A program made the translations under genes and the position numbers. This document shows positions 1 to 10,302 of a DNA stretch of 64,000 bases, in pieces; within the stretch, counting starts at the first letter, position 1, and each line of letters begins with the position of its first letter. A model generated the notes under the pieces. That model was not told the origin of the DNA, made no database searches, and was given only the letters and a program-made list of their open reading frames with translations. The stretch is from Phlebiopsis flavidoalba (taxonomy: Eukaryota; Basidiomycota; Agaricomycetes; Polyporales; Phanerochaetaceae): contig JAOCPU010000069.1 of the NCBI GenBank assembly GCA_035772785.1, forward strand, positions 62,001 to 126,000. Direction: 5' to 3'.

Positions 1-455
1 CGATTTCTTCGTCATCTTTCAGGAGCGGTGGACACGCGCAGTAAGATTCAAGCTGGGGTGACGATTGGCGTTGCTTTTTCAAGAAATGTCGTCAGGTCAA
101 CTTCCGGCTCGACAATAGGCTCGCCTACAAGAACTGGTCACCACTTTGATCTCAACTCATACAGAAGGGGGACACACCATCCGAATCCAACTCGGGCTCA
201 GGTTCAGCATACCTGTCTGCGTTCGTGCCCAGCTGTCTGCGCGAGTATTTCTGCTCGAGTTCCTTTGCCTCTTCGTCGTCTAGTTCCTCTTCCTGCTCAT
301 CGCCTCAAGTAGGAGCCTCTTTGCCGAACTCGGCTGGACGTCCCCTTCCCCACCCACGTCCTCTGGCGCGAAGGTATTTGCCAAGTCCCGCCGCGAGATT
401 TGCCCCGGCCCCTACCACGACTTGGGGCAGCTGAAGGGGAGTCAGTGGGTTCCAT
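1..455 (-). CDS. RGG-rich N-terminus of an acidic conserved protein (partial)
   Basis: The gene starts at an ATG at 455 and runs off the left edge of the window, so only the N-terminal part is present. The first residues, MEPTDSPSAAPSRGRGRGKS, begin an Arg/Gly-rich segment. After a one-base slip this continues as LGKYLRARGRGWGRGRPAEF, then an acidic stretch DEQEEELDDEEAKELEQKY and RRQLGTNADRYAEPEPELD. A GTGTGT...TTGTAG intron follows, and the next exon reads EPIVEPEVDLTTFLEKQRQ after a second slip at an A run. RGG boxes next to an acidic block suggest an RNA- or chromatin-associated protein, but I do not recognise the family. The coding call rests on composition, a clean intron and continuous sense across it. 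The foldback element lies about 185 bp upstream of this start codon, in its probable promoter. Confidence 0.55.
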
Positions 456-631
456 GCTTCAGAGAGTTGTATGACAATGTCTGTATGTCAACGAGCGTTC
501 GATTGCCAAAAGGATTGGGTGGAGAAGAGTCGAAGCAGAGCTTGAAGCTGCACTGTGCCCGGAGGATCAAGCGCATCTGATGGGATCTGATGGCATGAAT
601 GTCATCTGGGGCGGCGACCAGATGACACAAT

Positions 632-639
632 GGATCAGG
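632..639. repeat. Target-site duplication, left copy (GGATCAGG)
   Basis: The eight bases GGATCAGG stand immediately before the left end CACCTGG of the foldback element. The same eight bases follow its right end at 3434-3441. A base C follows the duplication on both sides, so a 9-bp reading is also possible. Confidence 0.85.
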
Positions 640-1275
640 CACCTGGACCTCACCAACCCTCGGCTTAATAACCCGGGGATAACCCCCCCAGTATGCCCGG
701 CTTATACGCCGGAAAGCTGATACCGCCGCATGCTGGCTTTTATTTCTTTCTTAATTCTGCTATGCCCCCGTAAGGTAGCGCAGCGTCTGCGTCCCTCACA
801 GCCGTGCCCGAGGCCCCGCCGGCTGTCCCCCCGACGTCTGATCTGGCGCACCGATAAGGAGCAGGGGGCGCTGTCCCTCCCATCAAACGGCGATATTGCG
901 CCGTCCCCTATATTTCCGAGCGTCGGCAACGCCCCCCGCATCGCTGCTCGCTGTCCGATCACGTCCCGCCGTCGCCTCCTCCCGCTCGCCTGTCCCTATC
1001 TCCACCGTCCCGCCCACCGTTTCGCTTCGTTTCTTGACGAGCATGCAGGCGATAGGTTGGTAACTATAGCAAATGGTGACCATGGAGCGGGAGAGGGAGA
1101 GGGGACCATGAGGGACGAAGAGAACAGCGAGGGGACGGCGAGGGGGGAAGAGGGAGAGCGCCCGGCGCTGATGCGCTGTTGCGCCACGAGCCACCCCGGC
1201 GCCTCCCGTCATCCGCCCTGCGCAATATGATGACATAATCGCTCCCTCCCCGCCGTTCTGGTCGCTCTCCTTCAC
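640..1275 (+). repeat. Left outer inverted-repeat arm of the foldback element
   Basis: This arm pairs with the reverse complement of 2797-3433. The block from CACCTGGACC through the C-rich stretch near 960 is almost base-for-base identical to the other arm. A second well-matched block lies at about 1140-1275, containing the pattern GATGACATAATCGCTCCCTC shared by both arms. Confidence 0.85.
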
Positions 1276-1549
1276 GTCCCGCCCGTTCTGTAATGTTTAT
1301 ATGTCCTCAATTCCATGTATATGATATTCTGGAGTAAAAATATGAAATAAATGGCCTTTCCCACTGCTTGATAGTGATAATAACTGATCAAACTCCCTTG
1401 GCTGACGCTTTTTTAAGCATTCTCTTGGTCATAACGTATCCTCCTTGTACATATTCAGCAACTGTTGATTATAAATAGGTTATATACTGTTTCATAGAAC
1501 AGATTGAAGAGCTGCCACCGCTTATATCACTTGGAAGCAAGTTAGGCAG

Positions 1550-1905
1550 CTGTGTGAGCATGCCTGAGAAGGAGGGTCCAGGAACAGCATCCCCAGTGGT
1601 CCCTGCCTTTCGCTTATGCTACCATATAATGTACTATATGATAGAAGTATAATTGATAACAACTTGAGGTGTGGAAATGATTTTTACACTCCTCAGGAGC
1701 GGTCGCATTCTGCGCAAATAATGTTTGAATTTCGCTCATTTGAACATGGATTCAGGCTCATATATATACTTAATATCATGACTCCTTCATGTACAGTATC
1801 ACAGGAGTATGTGGTGCCACCCCGATGCCTGTACTTTGCTCCGATCCTTAGGGCGCTTAGCGCGGGAAAGCGTCGAAATTGTCAGGAACAGCATGAAGAT
1901 GTTAG
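1550..1905 (+). repeat. Inner inverted-repeat arm, left
   Basis: The segment from GAGCATGCCTGAGAAGGAGG to the region around TCAGGAACAGCATGAAGA is found reverse-complemented at 2186-2530, with scattered substitutions and small indels. The about 260 bp between this arm and the outer arm do not match their counterpart on the other side. The element is therefore built from two nested inverted pairs rather than one perfect palindrome. Confidence 0.85.
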
Positions 1906-2185
1906 GTTCACGCTAAGACAATCTTATATTCGGAATGTGCGACCAAAATAACCCCCAGATTGAAATTCCCTGACATCCCAATCATGCTACAAGTCGTGGA
2001 TGTGCATGTTCTTACTCGGATGGTAGGTAGTATTTCTCCATGTATCCCTGTCCACCTTCCGGCCTTCCTCGTGCACAACATGGCTTGTGGCATGATTGGG
2101 GTATCAATAATGTAGTTGCCTAGAGTTTTTTTGTGTCTCTGATTCCGAAAATGAGACCATCTTTGCTTGAATATAACGTCTTCAT

Positions 2186-2530
2186 GCTGTTCCTGACAAT
2201 TTCGACGCTTTCCCGCGCTAAGCGCCCTAGGGATCGGAGCAAAGTACAGGCATCGGGGGTGGCACCACATACTCCTGTGATACTGTACATGAAGGAGTCA
2301 TGATATTAAGTATATACGAGCCTGAATCCATGTTAAAATGAGCGGAAATTCAAACATTATTTGCCCATAATGCAACCGCTCCTGAGGAGTGTAAAATCAT
2401 TTCTACATCTCAAGTTGTTATCAATTATACTTCTATCATATAGTACATTATATGGCAGCATAAGCGCAAAGGCAGGGACTACTGTGGATGCTGTTTTCTG
2501 GACCCTCCTTCTCAGGCATGCTCTCACAGA
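2186..2530 (-). repeat. Inner inverted-repeat arm, right
   Basis: This is the reverse complement of 1550-1905 and includes the shared CTTTCCCGCGCTAAGCGCCC and TTCTCAGGCATGCTC blocks. The loop between the inner arms holds no recognisable gene. Confidence 0.85.
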
Positions 2531-2796
2531 GCTGCCTCACATGCCCTCAGCTGCTTTGCACTGTAGTAACTCTCTCAGCTAGTGTCAGAATCAATGTATT
2601 GTATAATATGACTCACTCGGAGATGTATGTATGCGTTAGAAATGCACTAGAGCGAAAAGGATGCTCACAGTGCATCACTTGAGTGTATATTGTCGTTTAT
2701 ATCTCTCACAATTTAGCGGTGGAAAGGGCTGTTTACTGGGTATTCACATGCTTATATAGTAGATACATACTTCTGGATACTTATGAATGCGATTGA

Positions 2797-3433
2797 ACAT
2801 GCGGGACGTGAGGGAGCGCGGCCAGAATGGCGGGGAGGGAGCGATTATGTCATCATATCGCGAGGAGGATGACGGCAGACGCTGGGACTTGTGGGCGCAT
2901 CAGCGCATCAGCGCCGGGCGCTCCCTCTCCTATCCCCTCACCGTCCCTCGCTGTCCTCTTTGTCCCTGCTCGTTCCCCTTCCCTCCCTCCCTCTAGATAC
3001 TGTCTTATATCACTTCAATACTGATGCCGTCACATACGCCCAAAAATGAGGAGAAACGGACGAGGGACAGTAGAGATAGGGGCGGGGCGGGCAACCAACG
3101 ACGACGGGACTCGATCATCGGGACAGCGAGCAGCAATGCGGGGGCGTTGCCGACGCTCGGAAATATAGGGGACGGCGCAATATCGCCGTTTGATGGGAGG
3201 GACAGCGACCCCGCTCCTTATCGGTGCGCCAGATCAGACGTCGGGGACAGCCGGCGGGGCCTCGGGCACGGCTGTGAGGGACTCAGACGCTGCGCTACCT
3301 TACGGGGGCATAGCAGAATTAAGAAAGAAATAAAAGCCAGCATGCGGCGGTAGCAGCTTTCCGGCGTATAAGCCGGGCATACTGGGGGGGTTATCCCCGG
3401 GTTATTAAGCCGAGGGTCGGTGAGGTCCAGGTG
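2797..3433 (-). repeat. Right outer inverted-repeat arm of the foldback element
   Basis: This is the reverse complement of 640-1275. The terminal 330 bp are nearly identical to the left arm and end in CCAGGTG next to the duplicated GGATCAGG. Confidence 0.85.
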
Positions 3434-3441
3434 GGATCAGG
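3434..3441. repeat. Target-site duplication, right copy (GGATCAGG)
   Basis: This is identical to 632-639 and directly follows the right end of the foldback element. Confidence 0.85.
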
Positions 3442-5162
3442 CGTTACTGGTTTACTTGCGATGACGATCTATTATGCATACTACTACAGCAATACAAAAA
3501 ACCATAAACATAAAGAGCTTCTTGTCTAGAAGAACGAGTGTCGAAGCTGGTGGAAGCTGAATAGTAAATGAGGGGACGCCATATAAACACGGCAGCATAT
3601 CGATTTCACTCCTCTCTCGCTTAGCGAGGTGAGCAGTGAAGGCGGTTGTGTTTAGGTCGGGTACAGAAAGATCTCGATCTGTACTTGATACTGCTGAAGT
3701 ACGTACACCCGAACCGCATAGCTCTGTGTACACTGTGTATCGTCAATCGTCAGATTCGTCGCCGAACTAGACACTCGGCGGTGAACGTACATGATAACGG
3801 CTCGTCGGTAACGCTTGTTATCCTTCGAGATATCCCTCATCATTCTCTGAGTGACACTGGAAAGCATGCCTGTACCGCTGCTGGTAGGTGGTGCAGCATC
3901 ACATGTGCAAGGAAGACCTTGTTCGCATGTCTCTTGGGCGGTGCGTATCGGCTCGCCAGAACGGACACACACTGCACAGTCCGAGGAAAAGGTCAGCGTT
4001 GAATTATTCTATTGATACAATAGGTTCTTACCTTGTCAGGTAGTGGTACTGAATCGCTCGAGGGCACGGCATGTGCTCAGCTCGACGGTGTATTGCGAAA
4101 AGGGGTATACCGCGAGCACAACTCGGAATGCTGAAACCCGATCAGTCGTGAGAAGCATAGAAGAGACATAGTTGAGCTCTACGACCTGTGCAAGCTGTTG
4201 AGAACGTAAACCAGAAATGTATGCGCTGATATCATGTCGAGAGTATGCCAATGGGTCGAAAAACGCAGATAGCTGATGAGGAGGGCGGTGAGGACTGAGT
4301 CAGGTATAGAGAGCAAAGTGTGGGTCCAGCAAGGTGTGGGGGAAACGAGTAAGATAGCTCGCCTCGTCTGCTATACATATATTCTGCTTGCTACTCATCC
4401 TAGGGCTATTGTGACCGTGGGCGTACTTGGCGCGTAACAGAGACAATTGGGCTTGCTTACGTCAGCGGGTGCGTTATTGTCTTGACACCGGAGACCTCCG
4501 AAAAGCCCGCGCTTTCACAGAACTGCGACTTCCACATCAGAGCAAAAATCTCAGGAGCCGTAGCTAGTCTTCCGGCTATAGTCGATCTCTCCAAGGTAGA
4601 CGGTTTGACAGCGGAAGATAGCAGGAGCTTAACAAGTGACATCGAGGACTCACAGCGACTTCGTTCCGGTCGCTTCAAAATTGTGAGAAAGCCTGTGATA
4701 TTGATGAAAAGAACCAGTTCCAGATTCTCAGGGCAGTGGGGCCTTCCCATCTCTGTGGCAAGTAGAGCCTTTCCATCTCACGCTCATCATTGGTGGCCCC
4801 TCGCCCCCTACACTCATGGTTCTGCAAGCGCTGACGTCAAGAACTCAAAAGGAGCTAGTACCCCGCAACTAAGACGAGAGTCCCACTGTTGCGTGTCCCT
4901 TCGACAACCATTAGGTACAAATGTTCAAGGTGCAACGCGCACGGTTTAAGTTGATATTAAGTATCAAACCTAACTGCTTCAGATCTTTGACAATGTCACC
5001 GTATCTTTGCATCGTGATGAGCTGACGGTAATGGAGTTTTGAAGGCGTGCACCCGTCGGGTGGCTCGGATGGCTTGACATCTGATACTGATGATGCACTG
5101 TTAGCTCTTATACATACCCATACAGCGGGTGCGCAGCTTACTCTGCGTGAACACCACCCCTC
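3442..5162. other. No confident gene; possible degenerate minus-strand exons
   Basis: Several medium-length open stretches occur here, but none belongs to a family I recognise. On the minus strand, 4750-4457, 4251-4036 and 3972-3652 read as low-repeat protein-like sequence. A plausible GTAAGAACC...TGCAG intron separates the last two, and a hydrophobic segment lies near 3500. They could be exons of one gene, but there is no supported start or domain. The plus-strand frame 4482-4949 overlaps the first of these, and the two cannot both be real coding sequence without more evidence. Confidence 0.3.
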
Positions 5163-6733
5163 ATGTCCGGCAATAGTACAAGCCTCTCAATTGACCGCGA
5201 GGCGATAATTCGCGAGTTTGAGTATTAGCAACCTATGTAGCAGGTGACACTGACTTTGCGAACAGAGCAGCGCCGAGGGGTCAGTAATGGTTCACAATTT
5301 AACCGTAGGCAGTGCGTTCTGACGTTCTCCCCGTGGATCATAGTTTCTAGCGTGCTTGCTGAATTGGGGTCTGTATGGCGCGCTCACTCAGTACAAGTGT
5401 GTACGTACGTCTTCCGTGTCTCCTCAGTGCCGTCACACCCAAACGGATTGCCCAGATTGGTATTACGTCGCATTTCCCAAAGATCGCTGGTTCCCTCAAG
5501 ACTCTTGTCTACTCCACCTACATACTGGGGGACACTGTCCAAACCATTCTCGTCACTAGAGACGTCTTCAATCCCTACGCGAGGCATTTTGGAGACACGG
5601 ACATGCTGAACACGGTTCAGCTCGAGTGGCTTGCAGTGGCCAGTGATTTGACCAGCATCAGTACGTATCGTCAGATCTTGATCTTAAATTCTCACTTAAT
5701 CTCCAACGCAGTCAGAGCTGTGCTGTGCAAATGTACTATGGATTCCGGAGGCTGAACGTCCTGTCACGATCAAAGGGATTGATGATGTTTGTCTGCGTAG
5801 TACGTCATAGGTTCTCCTCTCCCGCCAATATCACATATACTCATTTACGCTCACTAGATCGCATTCTCTCAAGCAGTTTGCTGGACTTGTCACCGGTGGC
5901 ACAACGGCTAACAAGGGACTTGGGTTTCAAAGCTTTGATAAGGCAACGGTTGTCGCAGTCAAGGTATGGTTTTCTCTTGACGAGACATGTGCTAGATCAC
6001 TGAAAAGAATACATGATTTCAGATCTGGCTAGCGGTGGAGTGTGATATGCGACGCCATCATCGCCGTATGTATGGTGTAACTTCGTAACGTTCTCTGCCC
6101 TTCGTTTTTTCATAGTCTAGAGCACGCCATCCAGCTCATTCGCGCACCGAGCACCGATGTTCCTGCGAGACACGTAACACTGTTGACCAAGCTGGTCCGA
6201 ATTATCGTCGAAGGCGGCACGCTGTGACAGGTACGCTATCTAGTAATGCTTAGCCCAGTTCTAAGCTGCATAACTAATGTCTGTACATAGCCTCTGCTGC
6301 GCTGCTAACGACCTCATTCTGTACGTCGCGATTGCAAAATCCAAGCCAGCAGTATTATACAGCCACTGCCACCATCCTCGCGAAGCTGTACTCGAACTCC
6401 CTGCTCGCTATATTCAACAGCCGTAGCAAGTTCGCCCCAAACCATAGCTGGAAGATCGACCCGCTTTATCTCTCTTTCAAACCAGATCTCCGCGCCACAC
6501 CACCTGAGAGGCCAATCAAAAGTCCTTCTCAAGGAACTGCGCAAGGCCGCGGACGCATTGGGTGGCCATACGTGTCGAACAGGAAGTGTGTGTTACGAGT
6601 GACGAGCGCAAGGCCCAAAAAGACGTTTGTGGATGTGAGCGAGGCAAGTTCGCGGGGCTTTGTCATCGAGGAAGTAGATGATCTGTCTGAGGTACAGAAC
6701 GAGGGTACTAAGAAGTCCCAAGTTCTTGTGTAG
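5163..6733 (+). CDS. DUF6534-type multi-pass membrane protein
   Basis: This is a member of the large Agaricomycete family of seven-helix membrane proteins carrying the DUF6534 C-terminal domain; function is unknown. Family landmarks appear in order. The N-terminus is MSGNSTSLSIDREAII, followed by LNWGLYGALTQYK, WYYVAFPKDRW, TLVYSTYILGDTVQTILVTR and YARHFGDTDMLNTVQLEWL. After introns come YYGFR and LSRSK, then TKLVRIIVEGGTL and finally LYVAIAKSSQQYYTATATIL with ILAKLYSNSLLAIFNSR at the end of the helical part. A hydrophilic tail ends at the TAG at 6731-6733. Small introns interrupt it, for example from the GTACGTACG near 5401. The frame slips by one base in the CCC at 5493-5495, between the FPKDRW and LKTLVY blocks. 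Start 5163 was chosen because its peptide matches the usual family N-terminus; the first intron is not resolved. Confidence 0.82.
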
Positions 6734-8004
6734 AACTCCTATGTTCGCGTCGCGAGTTCGCGACCATGCTGTTAAGTGTACGATAGGCAGTTTGAGGGTC
6801 TGATTCTGTATGTATCTGAAACGAACCAATTAATTAGTCGTTGTGTCTCCTCTCGCCGCCATTCTCGTTTGAAGACCCGTGGTTCTGGGTAAGTGATCTC
6901 ACAATGACATGGCCCACGAATACTTTATGTAGTTGGCGAACTTGAACTTGAATTATTTTACTTGGTAGGTTGCGCCATCGACTCGTAACGAACCAACAGT
7001 GGGTCCTGATATCTGACAATTACGGCCAGTCACACGTACGACAAGCTGAAGATTTCACGTAAAGCGTCGACAGAGAATCTGGGGGCGGAAAGAGGTTTGT
7101 AGAGTATGTAAGATGCGAGAGCGTGAAAAACTATGCAAAAATTCGATTTCCGGAGTTATTAGACGCTTGAACGCCACCACGCCTCCCGGCAACTTGCCGC
7201 CGCCCCGCCCACTTGCCGGTGCAAGGAACATCAATTCTGATGGGAACGCGTTGGCGCCGGACTGTTCTCTTTCTCTATCGCCTTATTCGCGCCTCGAGGA
7301 ACAGGAAGCGTGTAAGTCCAGCTCGTCGTCGTCATTCGCGGTTTTGATCGATGACTTCTAGGAAGTACTCTTTAAGTACGCCATGTCTTGTTGCGGCCCC
7401 TCAGGGTCGTAGGTCCACCCGCGCGGATTATCCCACTCTGGTGGTCAGGAACCTCCCCGTATCGGCCCGGCTTGCGGAGGTACCACTCCCAAGCCGGAGC
7501 GCTGAGCCGATATCTGCTGCGTTGAACAATTATCTATTTGTGAGGTGACTTGAGGCCACTAGGCCGCATGTAGTGAGCTCACAGTGCGCCTTATCAGGTG
7601 TCTACGAACAATCGCTTACCCGAGGCCTCTCTCGTGCCCCGGAGAACAAACAAAGTCTTAACCCGATTTAGGTCGAACATAGACTCTACCGCTTTGGGCG
7701 CTAGCCCTCCTTTCGGCCGTCACGTTGTCTTGCGAAACGCGCCTAACGGCGCCGTAGAATGGCTGAACGTGACGTGCTTTCAGTTCTCTAGCGTCTCCTA
7801 GCGGAGGGGCATTGTTTCAAGGTTGGCAACCTTTTGTACTTCGGGGACCCTCGTCGACATCGAGGAACGCGCGAGGCTGACTGTGGATCTTAATATCCTG
7901 GGACATCATGAATATGCTCCTGTCATCGAATCCCTTCTTTATACCCAAGCTGTAGCCATAGAACTCCTTGCCGCGCTCTCGCTGGATCGACTGTACGGCC
8001 GACC
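6734..8004. other. No recognised gene between DUF6534 gene and pheromone receptor
   Basis: This 1.27 kb lies directly upstream of the receptor, where a pheromone precursor gene might be expected. I looked on both strands for a short ORF ending in a CaaX motif and saw none that convinced me. The open stretches at 7113-7361, 7598-7801 and 7823-8020 have no recognisable domain. A diverged short pheromone gene could still be hidden here. Confidence 0.4.
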
Positions 8005-9846
8005 ATGCGACCAGAGCTAGCTATTCTCTCATTCCTATGCACACTGTCCTATTGATTGGCCTCTCACGTTCCTACACGTCAACTCACGAAATGCCGCCCG
8101 TGCTCTCGTTGATCGGGTGGCTGTTGGTGTGCAGTCTGGTGCAAGGGATAAACGACATCGTCTGGTCGGGTAATGCAGAGATTCGCACACCGGTATGGTG
8201 CGATACTAGGTGCGTAGCTATATCATTACGTTACATTTTGTCGTTTTGACATTAAGCAGCAAGTAAACTCCTACTCGCGGGCTCGCATTGCCATACCTGC
8301 GGCATGTTCTCGTGCATGTCCTACCACCTGTACTTCCTTTCATCCAACCGTGACGCAAAAGAGCAGACGTACCTAATAGAACGTTATTTGAACTTACCTT
8401 TTGTTTGATTATTCCTATTATTTACATGGCACTAATCGTCGGAGTAATTTCCCCCCTTCATGAACCCAAGATTACTCACGAATGTGCCCGAATAGATATC
8501 GTTGTTCAGAATCATCGCTTCGACCTCGCCCTATGGATCGGCTGCGTCGCGGTAGTGCGATCTACCTTTCGATACCCGCGCTTATCCTGCTGTCTGGATA
8601 CACCAATATTGTTCTGTTTTTGCACGCGTTGTGTATTCGCCAGGCCTTGCGCTTTGGAGCCACATACGCCGCACCCCAGCAGCTCTCCGATCGCGCATGC
8701 CATCGGCTTCACGCCTCATCACCGTGACATTCCTCCGCCCTCTATTCACGGCTATCACGATTTCACATTCTCGTGTCTCATTGTATCAATATTCGATCTG
8801 GCTTCGGCCACCTCTCTTTTCCGTCTGATCGAGCCGTGGGGGGTCTGCAGTCCTGGTCGTCCCTTTCCGTGGACACACGCAGGACTCTCTCAAGTGCACA
8901 TACGTGCTGAATAGCGACGTATCACGCCTCGAAAGGATTGAAGCCTGGTGGTGGGTCATCCCTGTGTCGACTCTGGTGTTCTACACCTCTCGCGCTCGCG
9001 GGGCTCATCTACTGCGCCCCTGCAGAATGAGTCTGGTTAGGGCACCAAAATCCCGGAAGGTGGTTCCGCTCATCGTTGTTCCGCAAGTCAAGCTCGAACG
9101 ATGCAGTTCATTCAGGGTTTCAGACGACGGTACTCAACGCGCGCTTTCGACGCATGTTTACTATCCCGTCGCCTCAAACCCATGTCACCGGTACAGCTGG
9201 CATCCGGCTGGGACGATTCGCTCAAGCCCTCGAAGACACACAGTCGAAGCCAACGCCCATCGGTTCTCCCTGCACGCTATTCCCTACTCACTTCATCCGA
9301 GTCTGGTTCGGGACTCGGCTGTTGTCTTCGAAGTCCCGAACATTGACGCAGTACCTCAATCCCCAGCGAGTCCTGACAGCCCCCGTGCTCGCAACCCCCG
9401 CTCCCGTTGCCAGAGCCACCTCGCTGGTCTGTGCTCCTGAGCGGTCCCCAGTCCCAGCCATGTCAGTGCAGCCAGCCAAGTCCCCGAGAGACTCTATTCT
9501 CTCCTCTCCGTGGCCAGTCCCACCGTCCACGGTCCCCGTTTCCCCAATCATGCTCTCGCCCACCTCCCCGCGCCGCTATCTGCGCCCACCGAGCATATCG
9601 TCCATCACGACCAGTATGGCGTCGTCCACGATTAGCGCCAGCGCGTACCCCTCCGACCCGACCTGTTCCTGCCACACCAACCAGCCCGCGCGCCGTTCCG
9701 CGACGCAGGCGTGCCCACCACGGCTATTCCGCCGCCCGCCGCGCTGCGCGCGCCTCGCGGGTGCCCAGTCTCGAGGCGTTTCATGGCAGGAAACTCAGCC
9801 TTTCGATGAGGCATGGTGTGCGGAGGGAGAGAGACATGTCGAGTGA
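8005..9846 (+). CDS. STE3-family fungal pheromone receptor (GPCR)
   Basis: This is a seven-helix G-protein-coupled receptor for lipopeptide mating pheromones at the plasma membrane. The ATG at 8005 opens MRPELAILSFLCTL, the usual STE3 start. Then follow NAA-VLSLIGWLLVCSLVQGIN and IVWSGNAEIRTPVWCD (helix 2). After a 50-bp intron (8210-8259, GTGCGTA...AAGCAG) come helix 3 (IAIPAACSCMSYHLYFLSS), FELTFCLIIPIIYMAL (helix 4), VVQNHRFD, AIYLSIPALILLSGYTNIVL (helix 5) and the helix 7 signature RIEAWWWVIPVSTLVFYT. A Ser/Pro-rich cytoplasmic tail follows, beginning at FRKSSSNDAVHSGFQ. At least three one-base slips are needed, one of them in the CCC at 8097-8099, so this is either a noisy assembly or a pseudogene. 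The tail frame is uncertain. CLA4 lies about 6 kb downstream, which supports a B/P-R mating-type region. Confidence 0.9.
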
Positions 9847-10302
9847 AGCGATCTATATGACCGTGGTACAGGAGACTCAAGGACGTTTGAGCTTTGCAGG
9901 AACATTTACTTGTTAGCGAACTATGCAGGACCCCCCCTACTCCATCATTGACGTTCAAACATTCAATCCTTTGATTTGCTTTTGCCATAATTCGTTCATG
10001 ACTTTTGATTCTTACCCTACCATTTCGATTCTTCGTTCGCGTCACGGGTACCACCCACTCTGTAGCCATACTGTTCTGTATCCTAGCCAACCCTGTGTGC
10101 AATATACCAGTCGTATGTCGCACTTGTTTTCGTGCTATTGCTACATCAGCCGTGAGAAGATAAATATACACGAACACACCCACACTACACATTATCACGT
10201 ATTACGACTGTTCTGTTCGTTCATCAAACAAGTACACAAGAGACTCAAGGACAACCATAACTTACATACGGCTACAAACCCACGCATGAGACACGCATAC
10301 AG
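9847..10302. other. Intergenic, convergent 3' ends
   Basis: This AC-rich stretch lies between the receptor stop and the stop of the next gene on the other strand. No coding sequence, RNA gene or CaaX-type pheromone ORF was seen. Confidence 0.5.

Larger units (their letters stand above)
640..3433. mobile_element. Foldback (long inverted-repeat) transposable element, non-autonomous
   Basis: The element begins CACCTGGACCTCACC and ends with its exact reverse complement GGTGAGGTCCAGGTG, flanked by an 8-bp direct duplication. The outer about 330 bp of each arm are nearly identical in inverted orientation, with only a few mismatches and C-run length differences. Similarity weakens inward to about 1275 on the left and about 2797 on the right. 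A second pair of inverted arms lies inside (1550-1905 and 2186-2530), around a loop at about 1911-2183. No transposase reading frame was recognised. Open frames inside the arms mirror each other because of the inversion and are not evidence of genes. An 8-bp duplication fits hAT, P, Zisupton or related DNA transposons; 9 bp would fit a Mutator-like element. The near-identity of the outer arms suggests a fairly recent insertion. Confidence 0.88.

Noticed and set aside
1616..2270. Paired ORFs of 111 and 120 codons on opposite strands inside the foldback element
   Set aside because: They encode almost the same peptide because they lie in the two inverted inner arms. They have no transposase motif and are a by-product of the palindrome.
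3652..4002. Overlapping ORFs of 118 and 106 codons on opposite strands
   Set aside because: Neither shows a domain. They overlap almost completely, and only weak exon-like signals support the minus strand.
9076..9846. 256-codon ORF as a separate gene
   Set aside because: It directly follows the helix 7 block of the STE3 receptor and reads as its Ser/Pro-rich cytoplasmic tail. It is treated as part of the receptor gene.
5163..9846. Interpretation as recently inactivated pseudogenes because of frameshifts
   Set aside because: The same kind of single-base homopolymer slip is found in essential genes throughout the window, so assembly error is more likely than selective decay of these two genes.
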